From: Haladaptatus sp. DYF46
GTDB lineage: Archaea; Halobacteriota; Halobacteria; Halobacteriales; Haladaptataceae
Reading direction: 5' to 3'
NCBI RefSeq assembly: GCF_021083305.1
Contig: NZ_JAJFAY010000001.1
Span: forward strand, 372,001-436,000
Length of the DNA stretch: 64,000 nt
Under the pieces are notes generated by a model. That model was not told the origin of the DNA. It ran no database searches and saw nothing but the letters and a program-made list of their open reading frames with translations. The translations under genes and the position numbers were made by a program. The stretch's first letter is position 1. Each line of letters starts with the position of its first letter. Below are positions 25,016-33,518 of the stretch, in pieces.

Positions 25016-25654
25016 ATGCTCGCCATCGCCGGTGGAAAGGGAGGCTGTGGAAAGACGACGACGACGCTCGGACTCGCGGGGGCACTCGGGCGGATGCGCC
25101 GGTCGGTCGTCGCCGTGGACGCGGACGTTGACATGCCGGACCTACACCTGCTTGCGGGAGTCACAGATTCCCCAAACCTTTCGGCCGTCGCGGACGGCGA
25201 GCCGGTCGAGTCGGCGACCCATCCTCCTCCCTCCCTTACCGGCGTCGGAGTGGTTCCGGCACCGCAATCGGTAGCGGTGTCCGTTCACCTACCGACCGCG
25301 CTCCCTCGTCTTTCCTGTGCGGCCGACCACGTCCTCGTGGACTGTCCGGCGGGGGCGGGTCCCGACGCGGCGACGCCGCTCCGAATCGCGGACCACGTTC
25401 TGCTGGTGACGACGCCCGACCCGGCATGTCTCCGCGACACGGCGAAAACCGCCGCGATGGCCCGCGCGCTCGGAACGACCGTTATCGGAGTCGTCACGAC
25501 CCGAGCGGACCATCCTCCATCGAAAATCGAGCGACTACTCGACTGTCCGATGCTCTCGTCGATTCCCGACGGCGGCGTCGCAGCCCTCGCCGATGAGTCC
25601 GTTCGTCGGGGGTACGACCGCCTCGCGTCCGCGCTTCTGTCCAAACACTTATGA
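25016..25654 (+). CDS. MinD/ParA-like P-loop ATPase
   Basis: 212 residues from ATG 25016. The deviant Walker A 'KGGCGKTTT' has the signature lysine of MinD/ParA proteins; '[13 protein letters not shown]' is the switch I/Walker A' region; '[10 protein letters not shown]' is Walker B. At 212 residues it is shorter than MinD (about 260) and lacks an obvious C-terminal membrane-targeting helix. It may position a cargo or act as a switch. The next gene starts 24 bp downstream, so the two form a probable operon. Confidence 0.9.
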   Translation: MLAIAGGKGGCGKTTTTLGLAGALGRMRRSVVAVDADVDMPDLHLLAGVTDSPNLSAVADGEPVESATHPPPSLTGVGVVPAPQSVAVSVHLPTALPRLSCAADHVLVDCPAGAGPDAATPLRIADHVLLVTTPDPACLRDTAKTAAMARALGTTVIGVVTTRADHPPSKIERLLDCPMLSSIPDGGVAALADESVRRGYDRLASALLSKHL

Positions 25655-25677
25655 ACGGTGTGTGAGTTGTCAATCGT

Positions 25678-26301
25678 ATGGCAGCGCGGCTTTCGACCGG
25701 TGTCCCGGTTCTCGACCGGAAACTCGACGGGGGACTTCCACCGGGAAGCACCGTCGCACTCTGTGCCCCACCGGCCAGTCAGGCGGAACTTCTCCTGACC
25801 GAGTTCACCGCGAGTCGCCCGACGCTTTACTTGACGACCGATCGGAACGAAGAGGCCGTCAGTGCCGAGTTTCGACGGGAATCCAGCCGTCGAACGCCGG
25901 AGGTCAGATATATCCCGGGCGATGCGCCGCTCGACCACGCTCGGCGGTTGTTTCAGCGTCTTCGAAGCGATTCGACGCTCATCATCGACCAGATGAACCC
26001 CTTGGAGCGGGAGGACCCGACCCGGTATCGGAACTTCCTCAACGACTTGCAGGCCCACCTTCGAGGAACCGATAGCCTCGCACTCCTCCACTGTCTCGAC
26101 GGTCGACGGATTCCCGCCCAGCGGGATATCACGGAACACGCCGTCGACGTGGTGTTTCAACTCAGAACAGAAGTAGCGGGAGACCGCGTCGAAAATCGGC
26201 TCGCCGTACCGAAGTTCCGCGGCGGGCGGGCACTCCCCGAGACCATCAAACTCGAACTCACGGAGTCGGTTTCCATCGACACCAGTCGCGACATCGCATA
26301 A
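25678..26301 (+). CDS. RecA-fold protein with degenerate Walker A
   Basis: 207 residues. The frame 'STGVPVLDRKLDGGLPPGSTVAL' is the start of KaiC/RAD55-like RecA-fold domains, which should be followed by GxxxxGKT. Here 'CAPPASQAE' replaces it, removing the lysine. A Walker-B-like 'STLIIDQMNPLE' follows. It probably no longer hydrolyses ATP in the usual way and may bind partners. It is adjacent to a MinD-like ATPase in one transcript, so joint action is plausible. A haloarchaeal DUF7504-type annotation would fit. Confidence 0.75.
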   Translation: MAARLSTGVPVLDRKLDGGLPPGSTVALCAPPASQAELLLTEFTASRPTLYLTTDRNEEAVSAEFRRESSRRTPEVRYIPGDAPLDHARRLFQRLRSDSTLIIDQMNPLEREDPTRYRNFLNDLQAHLRGTDSLALLHCLDGRRIPAQRDITEHAVDVVFQLRTEVAGDRVENRLAVPKFRGGRALPETIKLELTESVSIDTSRDIA

Positions 26302-26356
26302 TTCGTTCGAACGCGCCGTTCCCGTCACGGTTCTCGCGGCCGTACCGCCCGCGCAC

Positions 26357-27265
26357 TTATCGGCGTTCGTCGATTCGACGCATCTGTTCCCGGTGGAGCG
26401 TGACGATCATATCCGAGAGGACGCCGAACATGAGCAACTGCAAGCCGAAGACGATGGAGATTCCGGCGACGACCGCGAGTACCTCGTGTGAGATGTTTCG
26501 AGTAACCCACTCGACGCCGACGTAAACCCCTACAATGACCCCGAAGAGGCCGCTCAACATCCCTACGCTTCCGAAGTAAAACAGCGGGTTGTTCGTCTTG
26601 GCGAGTTGGTACAGGGTCATGATGATGTCCCCCCCGTCCCAGAGCGGGTGGAGGTTCGTCTCCGAATCGTCCGGGCGCTCCTCGTACTGAATCGGGACGA
26701 CGACCGTCGGAACGCCGTGCTTGACGCATTCGACCGCCAGTTCGGTTTCGACGCCGAAGCCGTCCGAGGTGAGATACGCCCGCTCCGCGGATTTGCGCGT
26801 GAACGCACGGTAGCCGCTCAGGATGTCCTTAAAATCCGACCCGTGGATGATGGAGAACGCACGGTTGATGACGCGGTTGCCGAAGTGGTTCAGCCGCGGC
26901 ATCGACCCGTCGTTCATCTCCGCGAACCGATTTCCGATGACGTGATTGTAGCCGTCGTCGAGCGGTTCCAACATCGTCCCGGCGTCCGCCGGGTCGTACG
27001 TTCCATCCCCGTCCAACATCAACACGTACTCCGTATTGATGTGTTCTAACCCCTCTCGAACGGCCTGCCCCTTCCCGACGCCGCTCTGCGTGATGACGCG
27101 TGCGCCGTGGTCCGTCGCCACGTCGCGGGTGTCGTCTTCGGAATCGCCATCCACCACGAGAACGTTCGAGAATCCCTGCTCACGAAACCCGTCGATGACT
27201 TCGCCAATCGTCTCGGCCTCGTCGAGCGTCGGAATGAGCACGCACACGTCCTCTTTGTCGGGCAT
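26357..27265 (-). CDS. aglJ: dolichol-phosphate glycosyltransferase AglJ-like
   Basis: 302 residues. A GT2 domain ('CVLIPTLDEAETIGEVIDGF', DxD-type 'MLDGDGTYDP') is followed by a two-helix C-terminal membrane hairpin (about 225-290). The sequence around 'GYRAFTRKSAERAYLTSDGFGVETELAVECVK' and 'TLYQLAKTNNPLFYFGSVG' matches what I know of Haloferax AglJ, the enzyme adding the first sugar to dolichyl phosphate in N-glycan assembly. Active site faces the cytoplasm. It marks one end of the glycosylation locus that aglB closes. ATG 27265 fits AglJ; upstream frame is not conserved. Confidence 0.88.
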   Translation of the reverse strand: MPDKEDVCVLIPTLDEAETIGEVIDGFREQGFSNVLVVDGDSEDDTRDVATDHGARVITQSGVGKGQAVREGLEHINTEYVLMLDGDGTYDPADAGTMLEPLDDGYNHVIGNRFAEMNDGSMPRLNHFGNRVINRAFSIIHGSDFKDILSGYRAFTRKSAERAYLTSDGFGVETELAVECVKHGVPTVVVPIQYEERPDDSETNLHPLWDGGDIIMTLYQLAKTNNPLFYFGSVGMLSGLFGVIVGVYVGVEWVTRNISHEVLAVVAGISIVFGLQLLMFGVLSDMIVTLHREQMRRIDERR

Positions 27266-27402
27266 TGTCGGGGAAATGGGCACCGGGGTGTAAAAGCCCA
27301 ACCTTTTGAGTCTGTCAGGGATGGGAGAGGTACCGATCCTCACCGCCCACCGACTGCCGGTCAATCCATAGATGTTTAAAACAAAACGACAAACGACCGG
27401 AT

Positions 27403-28545
27403 ATGAACCGGCTCGCAAAGGCCGCCGCTGTCGTCATCGCTGTGGCCGCAATTCCGTATCTCTGCTTTCTCGCGTTGTACGGACTGATTCGCCCCGACGG
27501 CTCGCCCGCCCGAAAGCGGGAATCGGAGCCGACGGTTAGTGTCATTTTACCCACGTACAACGAGTCGGACATCATCGAGAAGAAGCTCGACGACCTGCTC
27601 GAACTCGACTATCCCATGGAGAAGGTCGAACTCGTCGTCGTGGATTCGAGCGACGACGAGACGCCCGACCTCATTCGAGAGTACTTCGCCGACCACGAAC
27701 ATCCATCGCTGAACCTCATCGAGGAGGAGGAACGGCGCGGACTCGCACCCGCACTCAACGACGCGTACGCGGCCGCCGAGAACGAGATGGTGGTCAAAAC
27801 CGATTGTGACTCCTACACCGCAAACGACGTCCTCCGCGTCGCGGCCGCGAACCTCGCCGACCCGGAGGTTTCGGCCGTAACCGGACAAAACGCCGACGTT
27901 CTCGGCGGGAGCGAAGTCGAGGAGGGCTATCGCGGCGTCCAAGCGCATATCCAGACCCTCGAATCGCATCTCGATTCGACCCTCATCTTCCACGGTCCGT
28001 TCTCGGCGTTCGAAAACGACGCCATCGTCCCCATCGACCCCGAGTCGTTGGCTGATGACACGGAACTCGCGTTGAAGATCCGGCGCAACGGAAAACGGGT
28101 GATCTTCGACCCCGAGATTCGGTACAGCGAGGCTTCCCACTCCGATTTTGGAAAACGTAGATTGCAGAAAGACCGACGCGGAATGGGTTTGATTCGGTTG
28201 TTGGTGCAGCATCGGGATGCGCTCGGCAAACACGGCAAGTATGGTAGACTGGTGTTGCCGTTCAACTGGTGGTTCATGATCGTCTCGCCGTGGTTGGTGG
28301 CGCTTGGGGTAGGGTTGATGACGGGTGGTGCACTCGTTGCTACCGGACCGTTCGGATTGGTCGTTCCTGCGGGGCTTTGGTTGTTCGTTCGGCTCGGTGG
28401 CAGTGATCGGTTGGGTTCGTTGCAACCGGTGTACGCCATCTTCGATACGCAGGTGTCGCTGTTCCGGGCGAGTATAGAGTTGTTGCGCGGCGAGGGAGAC
28501 GGGACGTGGGAGATAGATGAGGAGTTGCGGGAGGCGTTCGAATAA
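27403..28545 (+). CDS. membrane-bound GT2 glycosyltransferase
   Basis: 380 residues. One N-terminal helix (6-30), a GT2 domain (45-260) with 'SVILPTYNESDIIEKKLDDLL' and DxD 'KTDCDSYT', and two or three C-terminal helices (about 285-335). It should transfer a nucleotide-sugar residue onto a lipid-linked glycan at the membrane. Base use changes at about 28180: the last third favours TTG and GNT codons while the first two thirds match the GC-rich core. This places a composition break inside the gene, at the left border of the AT-rich block. Confidence 0.88.
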   Translation: MNRLAKAAAVVIAVAAIPYLCFLALYGLIRPDGSPARKRESEPTVSVILPTYNESDIIEKKLDDLLELDYPMEKVELVVVDSSDDETPDLIREYFADHEHPSLNLIEEEERRGLAPALNDAYAAAENEMVVKTDCDSYTANDVLRVAAANLADPEVSAVTGQNADVLGGSEVEEGYRGVQAHIQTLESHLDSTLIFHGPFSAFENDAIVPIDPESLADDTELALKIRRNGKRVIFDPEIRYSEASHSDFGKRRLQKDRRGMGLIRLLVQHRDALGKHGKYGRLVLPFNWWFMIVSPWLVALGVGLMTGGALVATGPFGLVVPAGLWLFVRLGGSDRLGSLQPVYAIFDTQVSLFRASIELLRGEGDGTWEIDEELREAFE

Positions 28546-28619
28546 ATCATTTAAATACTCCCTACGGCAGAGGAGTGGAATGATAAAGGATACAAGCGGA
28601 TGGAAAGACGTTTCATACC

Positions 28620-30155
28620 ATGTCGGAACTCAATACATCTTTACAACGTCTATTTAAAGGAGGATCCGTCGTCTTTGTCGGGCTTGTTTTAAATTATGGG
28701 TTGTCGTTTATTGGAAAGGTGGCTATCTCACGATATCTGGGGAAATTTGACTATGGTGCTCTCGCACTCGGTATCGTTCTTATTACCACGATAGAACGTT
28801 TCGCATTACTCGGTGTTGACAAAGGCGTCGCGCGGTATCTCCCCCGGTTTGAAACTGATGAAAGACAACGTGGCGTTATTTTATCCGGTCTTACAGTAGC
28901 GCTTAGTATGAGTATTCTATTTTCGGGTGTTGCCTTCCTCACTTCGCCCTTCCTGGCAGAGAACGTTTTCCATGACTCGGGGGTAGAACTAGTACTTAAA
29001 ATATTCAGTCTCGCAGCACCATTTGCTGTTCTTTCTCGGTTTTCTATCGGTGTTATTCGTGGAATGAGTCAAACAACTCCTCGTGTGATCATCAAAGACA
29101 TCTCACAGCCGATAGTCCGTGTCGGATTTATAACATTATCTGTCCTTTTGGGTTACGGAATAATTGCTGGTGCAATAGCCTATGCGGTACCATATATTGT
29201 CGCTACAATTCTCGGTGGATTGTATCTCTGGAAACGGACGCCACTCTGTAGAAAAGTACGACCTACATTTATGTACCGTGAGTTACTCCAATTCTCATCA
29301 CCCCTCGCAATAACTGGTATGATGTGGTTTATATTCTCAGATATCGATACGTTCCTTCTCGGAGCTTCTCCTCATGTAACGACAGGAGATATAGGTGTAT
29401 ATCAGGTAGTATATCCACTGGTAACCTTATTGACTACGATATATACTGCATTTGGGTTTATTACGATGCCGGTTCTTTCAGGGTACCATTCGAATAATGA
29501 ACTGCTGGAGATGCGTGAACTATATCGTGCGGTGTCAAAATGGATATTTGTCGGTAGCTTACCGCTGTTCCTCATATTTTTTTCTCTTTCTGAGAATATA
29601 ATATATATTTCGTTCGGAGAGGAATATATGGGTGGCACGACCGTCCTCTCGATATTATCGCTTGGTTTTGCAACCCATGTTGCTGCAGGACCGAATTCTC
29701 CGGCACTTACAACCATTGGTAAATCACGATTAGTTATGTATGATAGTGCCATCGCTGCGATATTGAATATTATATTGAATCTCGTGCTTATTCCACAGTA
29801 TGGACTCGTGGGTGCTGCGATCGCTACAACGGTCAGTTATGCGTGCTTGAATATTTTACTCAATTCCCATCTCTATTTGAAAATAAATATACACCCGATT
29901 TCAAGGGCGTTTCTCACAACAGGGATCGCGGTAATATCGCTATTTTACGCATTAAAAATTGCATTTGAGGAATTTACACCGATTCAGGGAGTTATCCCTT
30001 TAATCACATTTTTACTCTTATTTGCAACCGGATATTCGATAATCGTCGTTCTATTCGCGATTGAAGACTATGAGTTATTGCTACTACGGGACATAGAAGA
30101 CAAATATGACATCTCACTATACATTGTTCGCTCTATTGCTCAGCGAGGAATCTGA
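28620..30155 (+). CDS. oligosaccharide flippase (Wzx/MATE-like)
   Basis: A 511-residue protein with about 14 hydrophobic segments. The start 'LQRLFKGGSVVFVGLVLNYG' and 'SRYLGKFDYGALALGIVLI' are typical of polysaccharide-exporter (PST) Wzx flippases in the MOP superfamily. In this setting it would turn the dolichol-linked glycan from the inner to the outer face for AglB, the role proposed for Haloferax AglR. ATG 28620 follows a short 74-bp gap and TATA-like 'TTTAAATAC' at 28550. Codon use is AT-rich. Confidence 0.87.
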   Translation: MSELNTSLQRLFKGGSVVFVGLVLNYGLSFIGKVAISRYLGKFDYGALALGIVLITTIERFALLGVDKGVARYLPRFETDERQRGVILSGLTVALSMSILFSGVAFLTSPFLAENVFHDSGVELVLKIFSLAAPFAVLSRFSIGVIRGMSQTTPRVIIKDISQPIVRVGFITLSVLLGYGIIAGAIAYAVPYIVATILGGLYLWKRTPLCRKVRPTFMYRELLQFSSPLAITGMMWFIFSDIDTFLLGASPHVTTGDIGVYQVVYPLVTLLTTIYTAFGFITMPVLSGYHSNNELLEMRELYRAVSKWIFVGSLPLFLIFFSLSENIIYISFGEEYMGGTTVLSILSLGFATHVAAGPNSPALTTIGKSRLVMYDSAIAAILNIILNLVLIPQYGLVGAAIATTVSYACLNILLNSHLYLKINIHPISRAFLTTGIAVISLFYALKIAFEEFTPIQGVIPLITFLLLFATGYSIIVVLFAIEDYELLLLRDIEDKYDISLYIVRSIAQRGI

Positions 30156-30233
30156 TCCTACCGAATGTCAAAGCTGACACGATACCACAATTAATATCGG
30201 AGAAGTCTTCTTACACTGAAATGAGAATTGACT

Positions 30234-31145
30234 ATGAGCCGTTGGAAATATATTGCCTCTGAAATCGCAAAAAATGGCGCCCGCCCCACGTGGTGGACTA
30301 ACCGATTTCTATCTCGGGTCTATGGGCCACTACAATCGGTATTTTCGAGTAACGGGATTTCTGTCGTTGACGAGGAATGGGACACTCTTATCATTCTCGA
30401 TGCTTGCCGGCACGATCTCTTCGAGGAAGTTGTTGAGGTAGAGCAATATGATTCGTATTCAGTTAAATACAGCGCAGGTAGTGCAACGAATGAATGGTGT
30501 CGCAACAATTTCTCGGATCAAGCGTTAACCGATACGGTTTACGTGACTGGAAATCCCGTTGTTTCTCGTTCCGTGGGTACGGCGTTTCACAAGTTCGTAG
30601 AGGTGTGGCGACACGGATTCGATGATGATCTCGGGACAGTACCGCCTTCTGAGGTGACCGATGCGGCTTTAGCAACTCAAGACCAACATCCGGACAAACG
30701 TCTCATCGTCCATTATTTGCAGCCTCACTATCCGTTCATTAATCATCCAGGGTTGAGATATTCAAGCTTCAAAGATACTGATAAAATATCTCCTAATTCA
30801 GCTAGGGAAGGAGCAAGCGACGTCTGGGAAGCTATCGGTCTCGGGCTTGTTGATAAAGAGGCTGCTTGGGAGGGATACCGTGAAAATCTCGAATATGTTC
30901 TTCATGAAGTAAAACGACTGCTTCGGTCACAATCCGGTGTCAGTGTTATCACATCGGATCACGGTAATGGGGTTGGTGAGCAAATGGGGTCAACTCCGCT
31001 ACGACTGTATGGACATCCACCGAATGTTCACCACCCCGTTCTTCGTCACGTTCCTTGGGCAGTCATAAATGCTGGTCCAGAAGAACGTTCGAACACAGAT
31101 GACGGCGATCTCGAAAATAAACTACGAACTTTGGGATACCTGTAG
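30234..31145 (+). CDS. alkaline-phosphatase-fold hydrolase/transferase
   Basis: 303 residues, no signal peptide. 'WDTLIILDACRHDLFEEV' supplies the first metal aspartate (Asp56), 'YSAGSATNEW' the likely Ser/Thr nucleophile (80-85) and 'VITSDHGNGVGE' the Asp-His pair. A further His-rich region 'GHPPNVHHPVLRHVPW' completes a two-metal site. The family covers sulfatases, phosphoglycerol transferases and phosphopentomutase-like enzymes. In this locus a role in adding or removing a sulfate or phosphate group on the glycan is plausible inference. ATG 30234 is used; a TTG two codons earlier is an alternative. Confidence 0.8.
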   Translation: MSRWKYIASEIAKNGARPTWWTNRFLSRVYGPLQSVFSSNGISVVDEEWDTLIILDACRHDLFEEVVEVEQYDSYSVKYSAGSATNEWCRNNFSDQALTDTVYVTGNPVVSRSVGTAFHKFVEVWRHGFDDDLGTVPPSEVTDAALATQDQHPDKRLIVHYLQPHYPFINHPGLRYSSFKDTDKISPNSAREGASDVWEAIGLGLVDKEAAWEGYRENLEYVLHEVKRLLRSQSGVSVITSDHGNGVGEQMGSTPLRLYGHPPNVHHPVLRHVPWAVINAGPEERSNTDDGDLENKLRTLGYL

Positions 31146-31208
31146 TTGTTTCCACATGTGAGATCGGTTCATATAATATTGTGATCTGTAGGAACTCGAA
31201 TCTGCAGC

Positions 31209-32213
31209 CTAGTTATCAATCATATCCCCCCAGAGATTGAGGAGTGTTTCAATACTTTTGTCATTATATGCGGACATCTTCCTAGAGGCACGAATACTAT
31301 ATTCTCTTCTACGACACTCATTTTGGAAGAGTTCGAAACTTGCTTCCGAGATGCCTTCTGCGGATGGAGGACAAACTATTCCCGCATCACTTACCGCCTC
31401 TGGTACACCTACCGCGTCGCCCCCAATAACGGGAAGTCCGGCAGCCTGTGCTTCTAGAACTGCGGTTGAGAGGGAATCGAGGTGGCTCACATATATGAAA
31501 ATGGTCGCTTGTGACAGTAAATTCGGGACGTCACTCTGATACCCGAGTACCTTGATCCGACTTGAATAATCAGTGGAATCCACATATCGTCGGAGAGTAT
31601 TGAGATACTGTCCATCCCCAGCGATCCAATACTCGATATCGTCTGATTCATCGAATATATCAGTTAAACCATCAATTATCGTTTTTACACCGGACAGTTT
31701 TTGCTGATATCGAAGGTTCGTCACGGTTAATATGATGAATTTATCGCTATCGGCTTTCTTTGTACCACTCCTAAAATAATCAACATCTATCGGCCGTCCG
31801 ATGATTTCATCGCATTGCACACCGTACTTCTCGTTGATTTTCCGTTCCGTTATTCGGCTTATACCAGTGACCTTGGAGGAAATTTTGAGAACTGCTTTTG
31901 ATCGGATATATATCGAGGTTTCACGGAGGCGGCCATACTGATTATGAGCGTTTGTCATATCTCCCCAACCACGAAGTACGATCATAAGTGGAGTCTCGGT
32001 TAAAACTCCAAGTACTGCACCTAGTACTCCGTTCCCGAGGGTTTCATCAGCTTGTATAAGGTCATAATCCCCTCGTAATAGTGCGATGATTCTCTGGTTG
32101 ATAGAAAGAGAGGTGAGTAAGTCCACTTCCCACTCGTTCCCTCTGGAGTCGATTTCGTCTAGTAATACGTTCCCAAAATCGGTATTCGAATGGAGAAGTG
32201 CCACCTTTGGCAT
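31209..32213 (-). CDS. GT4-type glycosyltransferase
   Basis: 334 residues, GT-B fold. The C-terminal nucleotide-sugar domain has 'IIGRPIDVDYFRSG', 'WIAGDGQYLNTL', 'VLGYQSDVPNLLSQATIFIYVS' and the 'EAQAAGLPVIGGDAVGVPEAV' donor-binding motif (E-x7-E region). It should add a hexose or similar sugar from a nucleotide donor on the cytoplasmic face. Sugar unknown. Base composition is AT-rich. It lies 74 bp downstream of another GT4 gene on the same strand and converges on the phosphatase-fold gene. Confidence 0.9.
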   Translation of the reverse strand: MPKVALLHSNTDFGNVLLDEIDSRGNEWEVDLLTSLSINQRIIALLRGDYDLIQADETLGNGVLGAVLGVLTETPLMIVLRGWGDMTNAHNQYGRLRETSIYIRSKAVLKISSKVTGISRITERKINEKYGVQCDEIIGRPIDVDYFRSGTKKADSDKFIILTVTNLRYQQKLSGVKTIIDGLTDIFDESDDIEYWIAGDGQYLNTLRRYVDSTDYSSRIKVLGYQSDVPNLLSQATIFIYVSHLDSLSTAVLEAQAAGLPVIGGDAVGVPEAVSDAGIVCPPSAEGISEASFELFQNECRRREYSIRASRKMSAYNDKSIETLLNLWGDMIDN

Positions 32214-32287
32214 TCAAGCCAAGTTTCTCGACACCGGGTATAAATGTGTCTGTATACTGGCCGGTAATTGGCATATGAGAGCATAGA

Positions 32288-33265
32288 TTAAATGATTATT
32301 TCTATCGCGTGTACATAGTCTTCAGCGATGTTCTCCCATCTATATCTCGCAGCGATGTCCTTTAGTTGACCATGAGCGTTAATCTCTCTTGAATCTTTGA
32401 TCGCCAATGAGATCGCTTCCGAATCACGGGTGCAGAAATTCAGGAAACTATCGAACCGCTCACGTGCCTCACCATCCAATTGTACTACCGGCAATCCCGC
32501 AGCCATATATTCCAGCACTTTGAGCGTTCGAGCGTCGTCAACGAGACACAGACCAACGTCAGAGAGGTGGAGATATCCCGGAACGTCCTCGTGGGGAACG
32601 GTTCCCAAGAATTCGACATTCTCCATCTGCTCCGCAGCAGTACGCGTGAATTCGTTCAACGAACCAGTTCCAATAATCACGAGGCTCCAATCGTCGAGAT
32701 ATTCCATGCTCTTTATCATCTCCTCGATATGGTATATCGGGTCCAGACCACCCACGTAAATCGCAACGTTGTCGTTCAAATCGAGCGAGTCGAACCGTGA
32801 CGAAGCCCGTTGAATCGAATCCGGGTCAGGGTTCGCAAACATATCGTATTCGACGCCGAAATCCGTTTGAGAGTAACTGGACGCGTATTTCCCGATTCGA
32901 TCTTCTTCTTCGGGGTAGACGTACAGTACGTGGTCGGCAACACGCAGGGCTCTGTTTTCGAGGACCCGTACTGGCGGTGCTAACAACGGCGATTGTTCCT
33001 CGAACTGCCGTATCGGGTCGATGTTATCCACGACGAGCGGGAGATTTCCCAGCCGTTTCAATACCATCCCGGCGATAGCACCCGCACGGGTCGTCCCGAT
33101 TATCAGATCGTAACTGCGGAGGCGCGTGGCTTCGGTGGCAACTGCCTTCGGTGTCGTACTCGAAAGCGTGACGTCGAATCCGTTCTGACGGAGATGCTCC
33201 GCGAGGATTTGGCGGCCGATACTGATGTTGTCGGGTCGATTCTGTGCAAGCCAGAGGATGTTCAT
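32288..33265 (-). CDS. GT4-type glycosyltransferase
   Basis: 325 residues, GT-B fold. 'MNILWLAQNRPDNISIGRQI' opens the acceptor domain; 'AIYVGGLDPIYHIEEMIKSM', 'VEFLGTVPHEDVPGYLHLSDVGLCLVDD' and 'LKVLEYMAAGLPVV' form the donor domain. The second acidic residue of the EX7E motif is not obvious ('EYMAAGLPVVQLDGE'). Likely adds one residue of the N-glycan. It has intermediate base composition, closer to the core than the flippase. It is divergent from aglB across a 253-bp intergenic region. Confidence 0.9.
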   Translation of the reverse strand: MNILWLAQNRPDNISIGRQILAEHLRQNGFDVTLSSTTPKAVATEATRLRSYDLIIGTTRAGAIAGMVLKRLGNLPLVVDNIDPIRQFEEQSPLLAPPVRVLENRALRVADHVLYVYPEEEDRIGKYASSYSQTDFGVEYDMFANPDPDSIQRASSRFDSLDLNDNVAIYVGGLDPIYHIEEMIKSMEYLDDWSLVIIGTGSLNEFTRTAAEQMENVEFLGTVPHEDVPGYLHLSDVGLCLVDDARTLKVLEYMAAGLPVVQLDGEARERFDSFLNFCTRDSEAISLAIKDSREINAHGQLKDIAARYRWENIAEDYVHAIEIII

Positions 33266-33518
33266 ATTGATTGCCGATATTCGCCTGCTGCCTTCTTCTC
33301 ACGTGGTAAACCGAATACTACCGACTCCCGCGGTAATACGGCGTACAACGATTTGTCAGTCATTGGTCTATTCGGCGCGTTTCGAGTCACTACTGTTCGA
33401 TATTCCAGACTGTGAGGTATATGTATATGCGGATTTCGTCTCGAACCAAAATGGCATTCGGAGCTATATTAGTCTACTATCATAAGGCTTATCCCCACTT
33501 TCCCAGACGTTTCACTCG
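33266..33518. promoter_or_regulatory. divergent intergenic region of GT4 gene and aglB
   Basis: This 253-bp region is without a convincing gene and must hold promoters for both flanking genes. A TATA-like 'AAGGCTTATCC' at about 33485 stands roughly 28 bp before the aglB ATG, compatible with a nearly leaderless aglB mRNA. It is AT-rich on its aglB side and marks the right border of the cassette. Confidence 0.5.

Larger units (their letters stand above)
28180..33480. other. AT-rich glycosylation cassette between aglJ and aglB
   Basis: From about 28180 to 33480 the DNA is visibly richer in A and T than its flanks, with many codons ending in A/T, for example in the flippase gene (28620-30155). 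The island carries only glycan-related genes: flippase, alkaline-phosphatase-fold enzyme and two GT4 enzymes. Composition returns to the core pattern inside the second GT4 gene and at aglB. No integrase, transposase or flanking repeat was found. Confidence 0.8.

Noticed and set aside
28180..33480. Insertion sequence or integrase as cause of the AT-rich block
   Set aside because: No transposase, integrase or flanking direct repeat was found at the borders; homologous exchange fits better.
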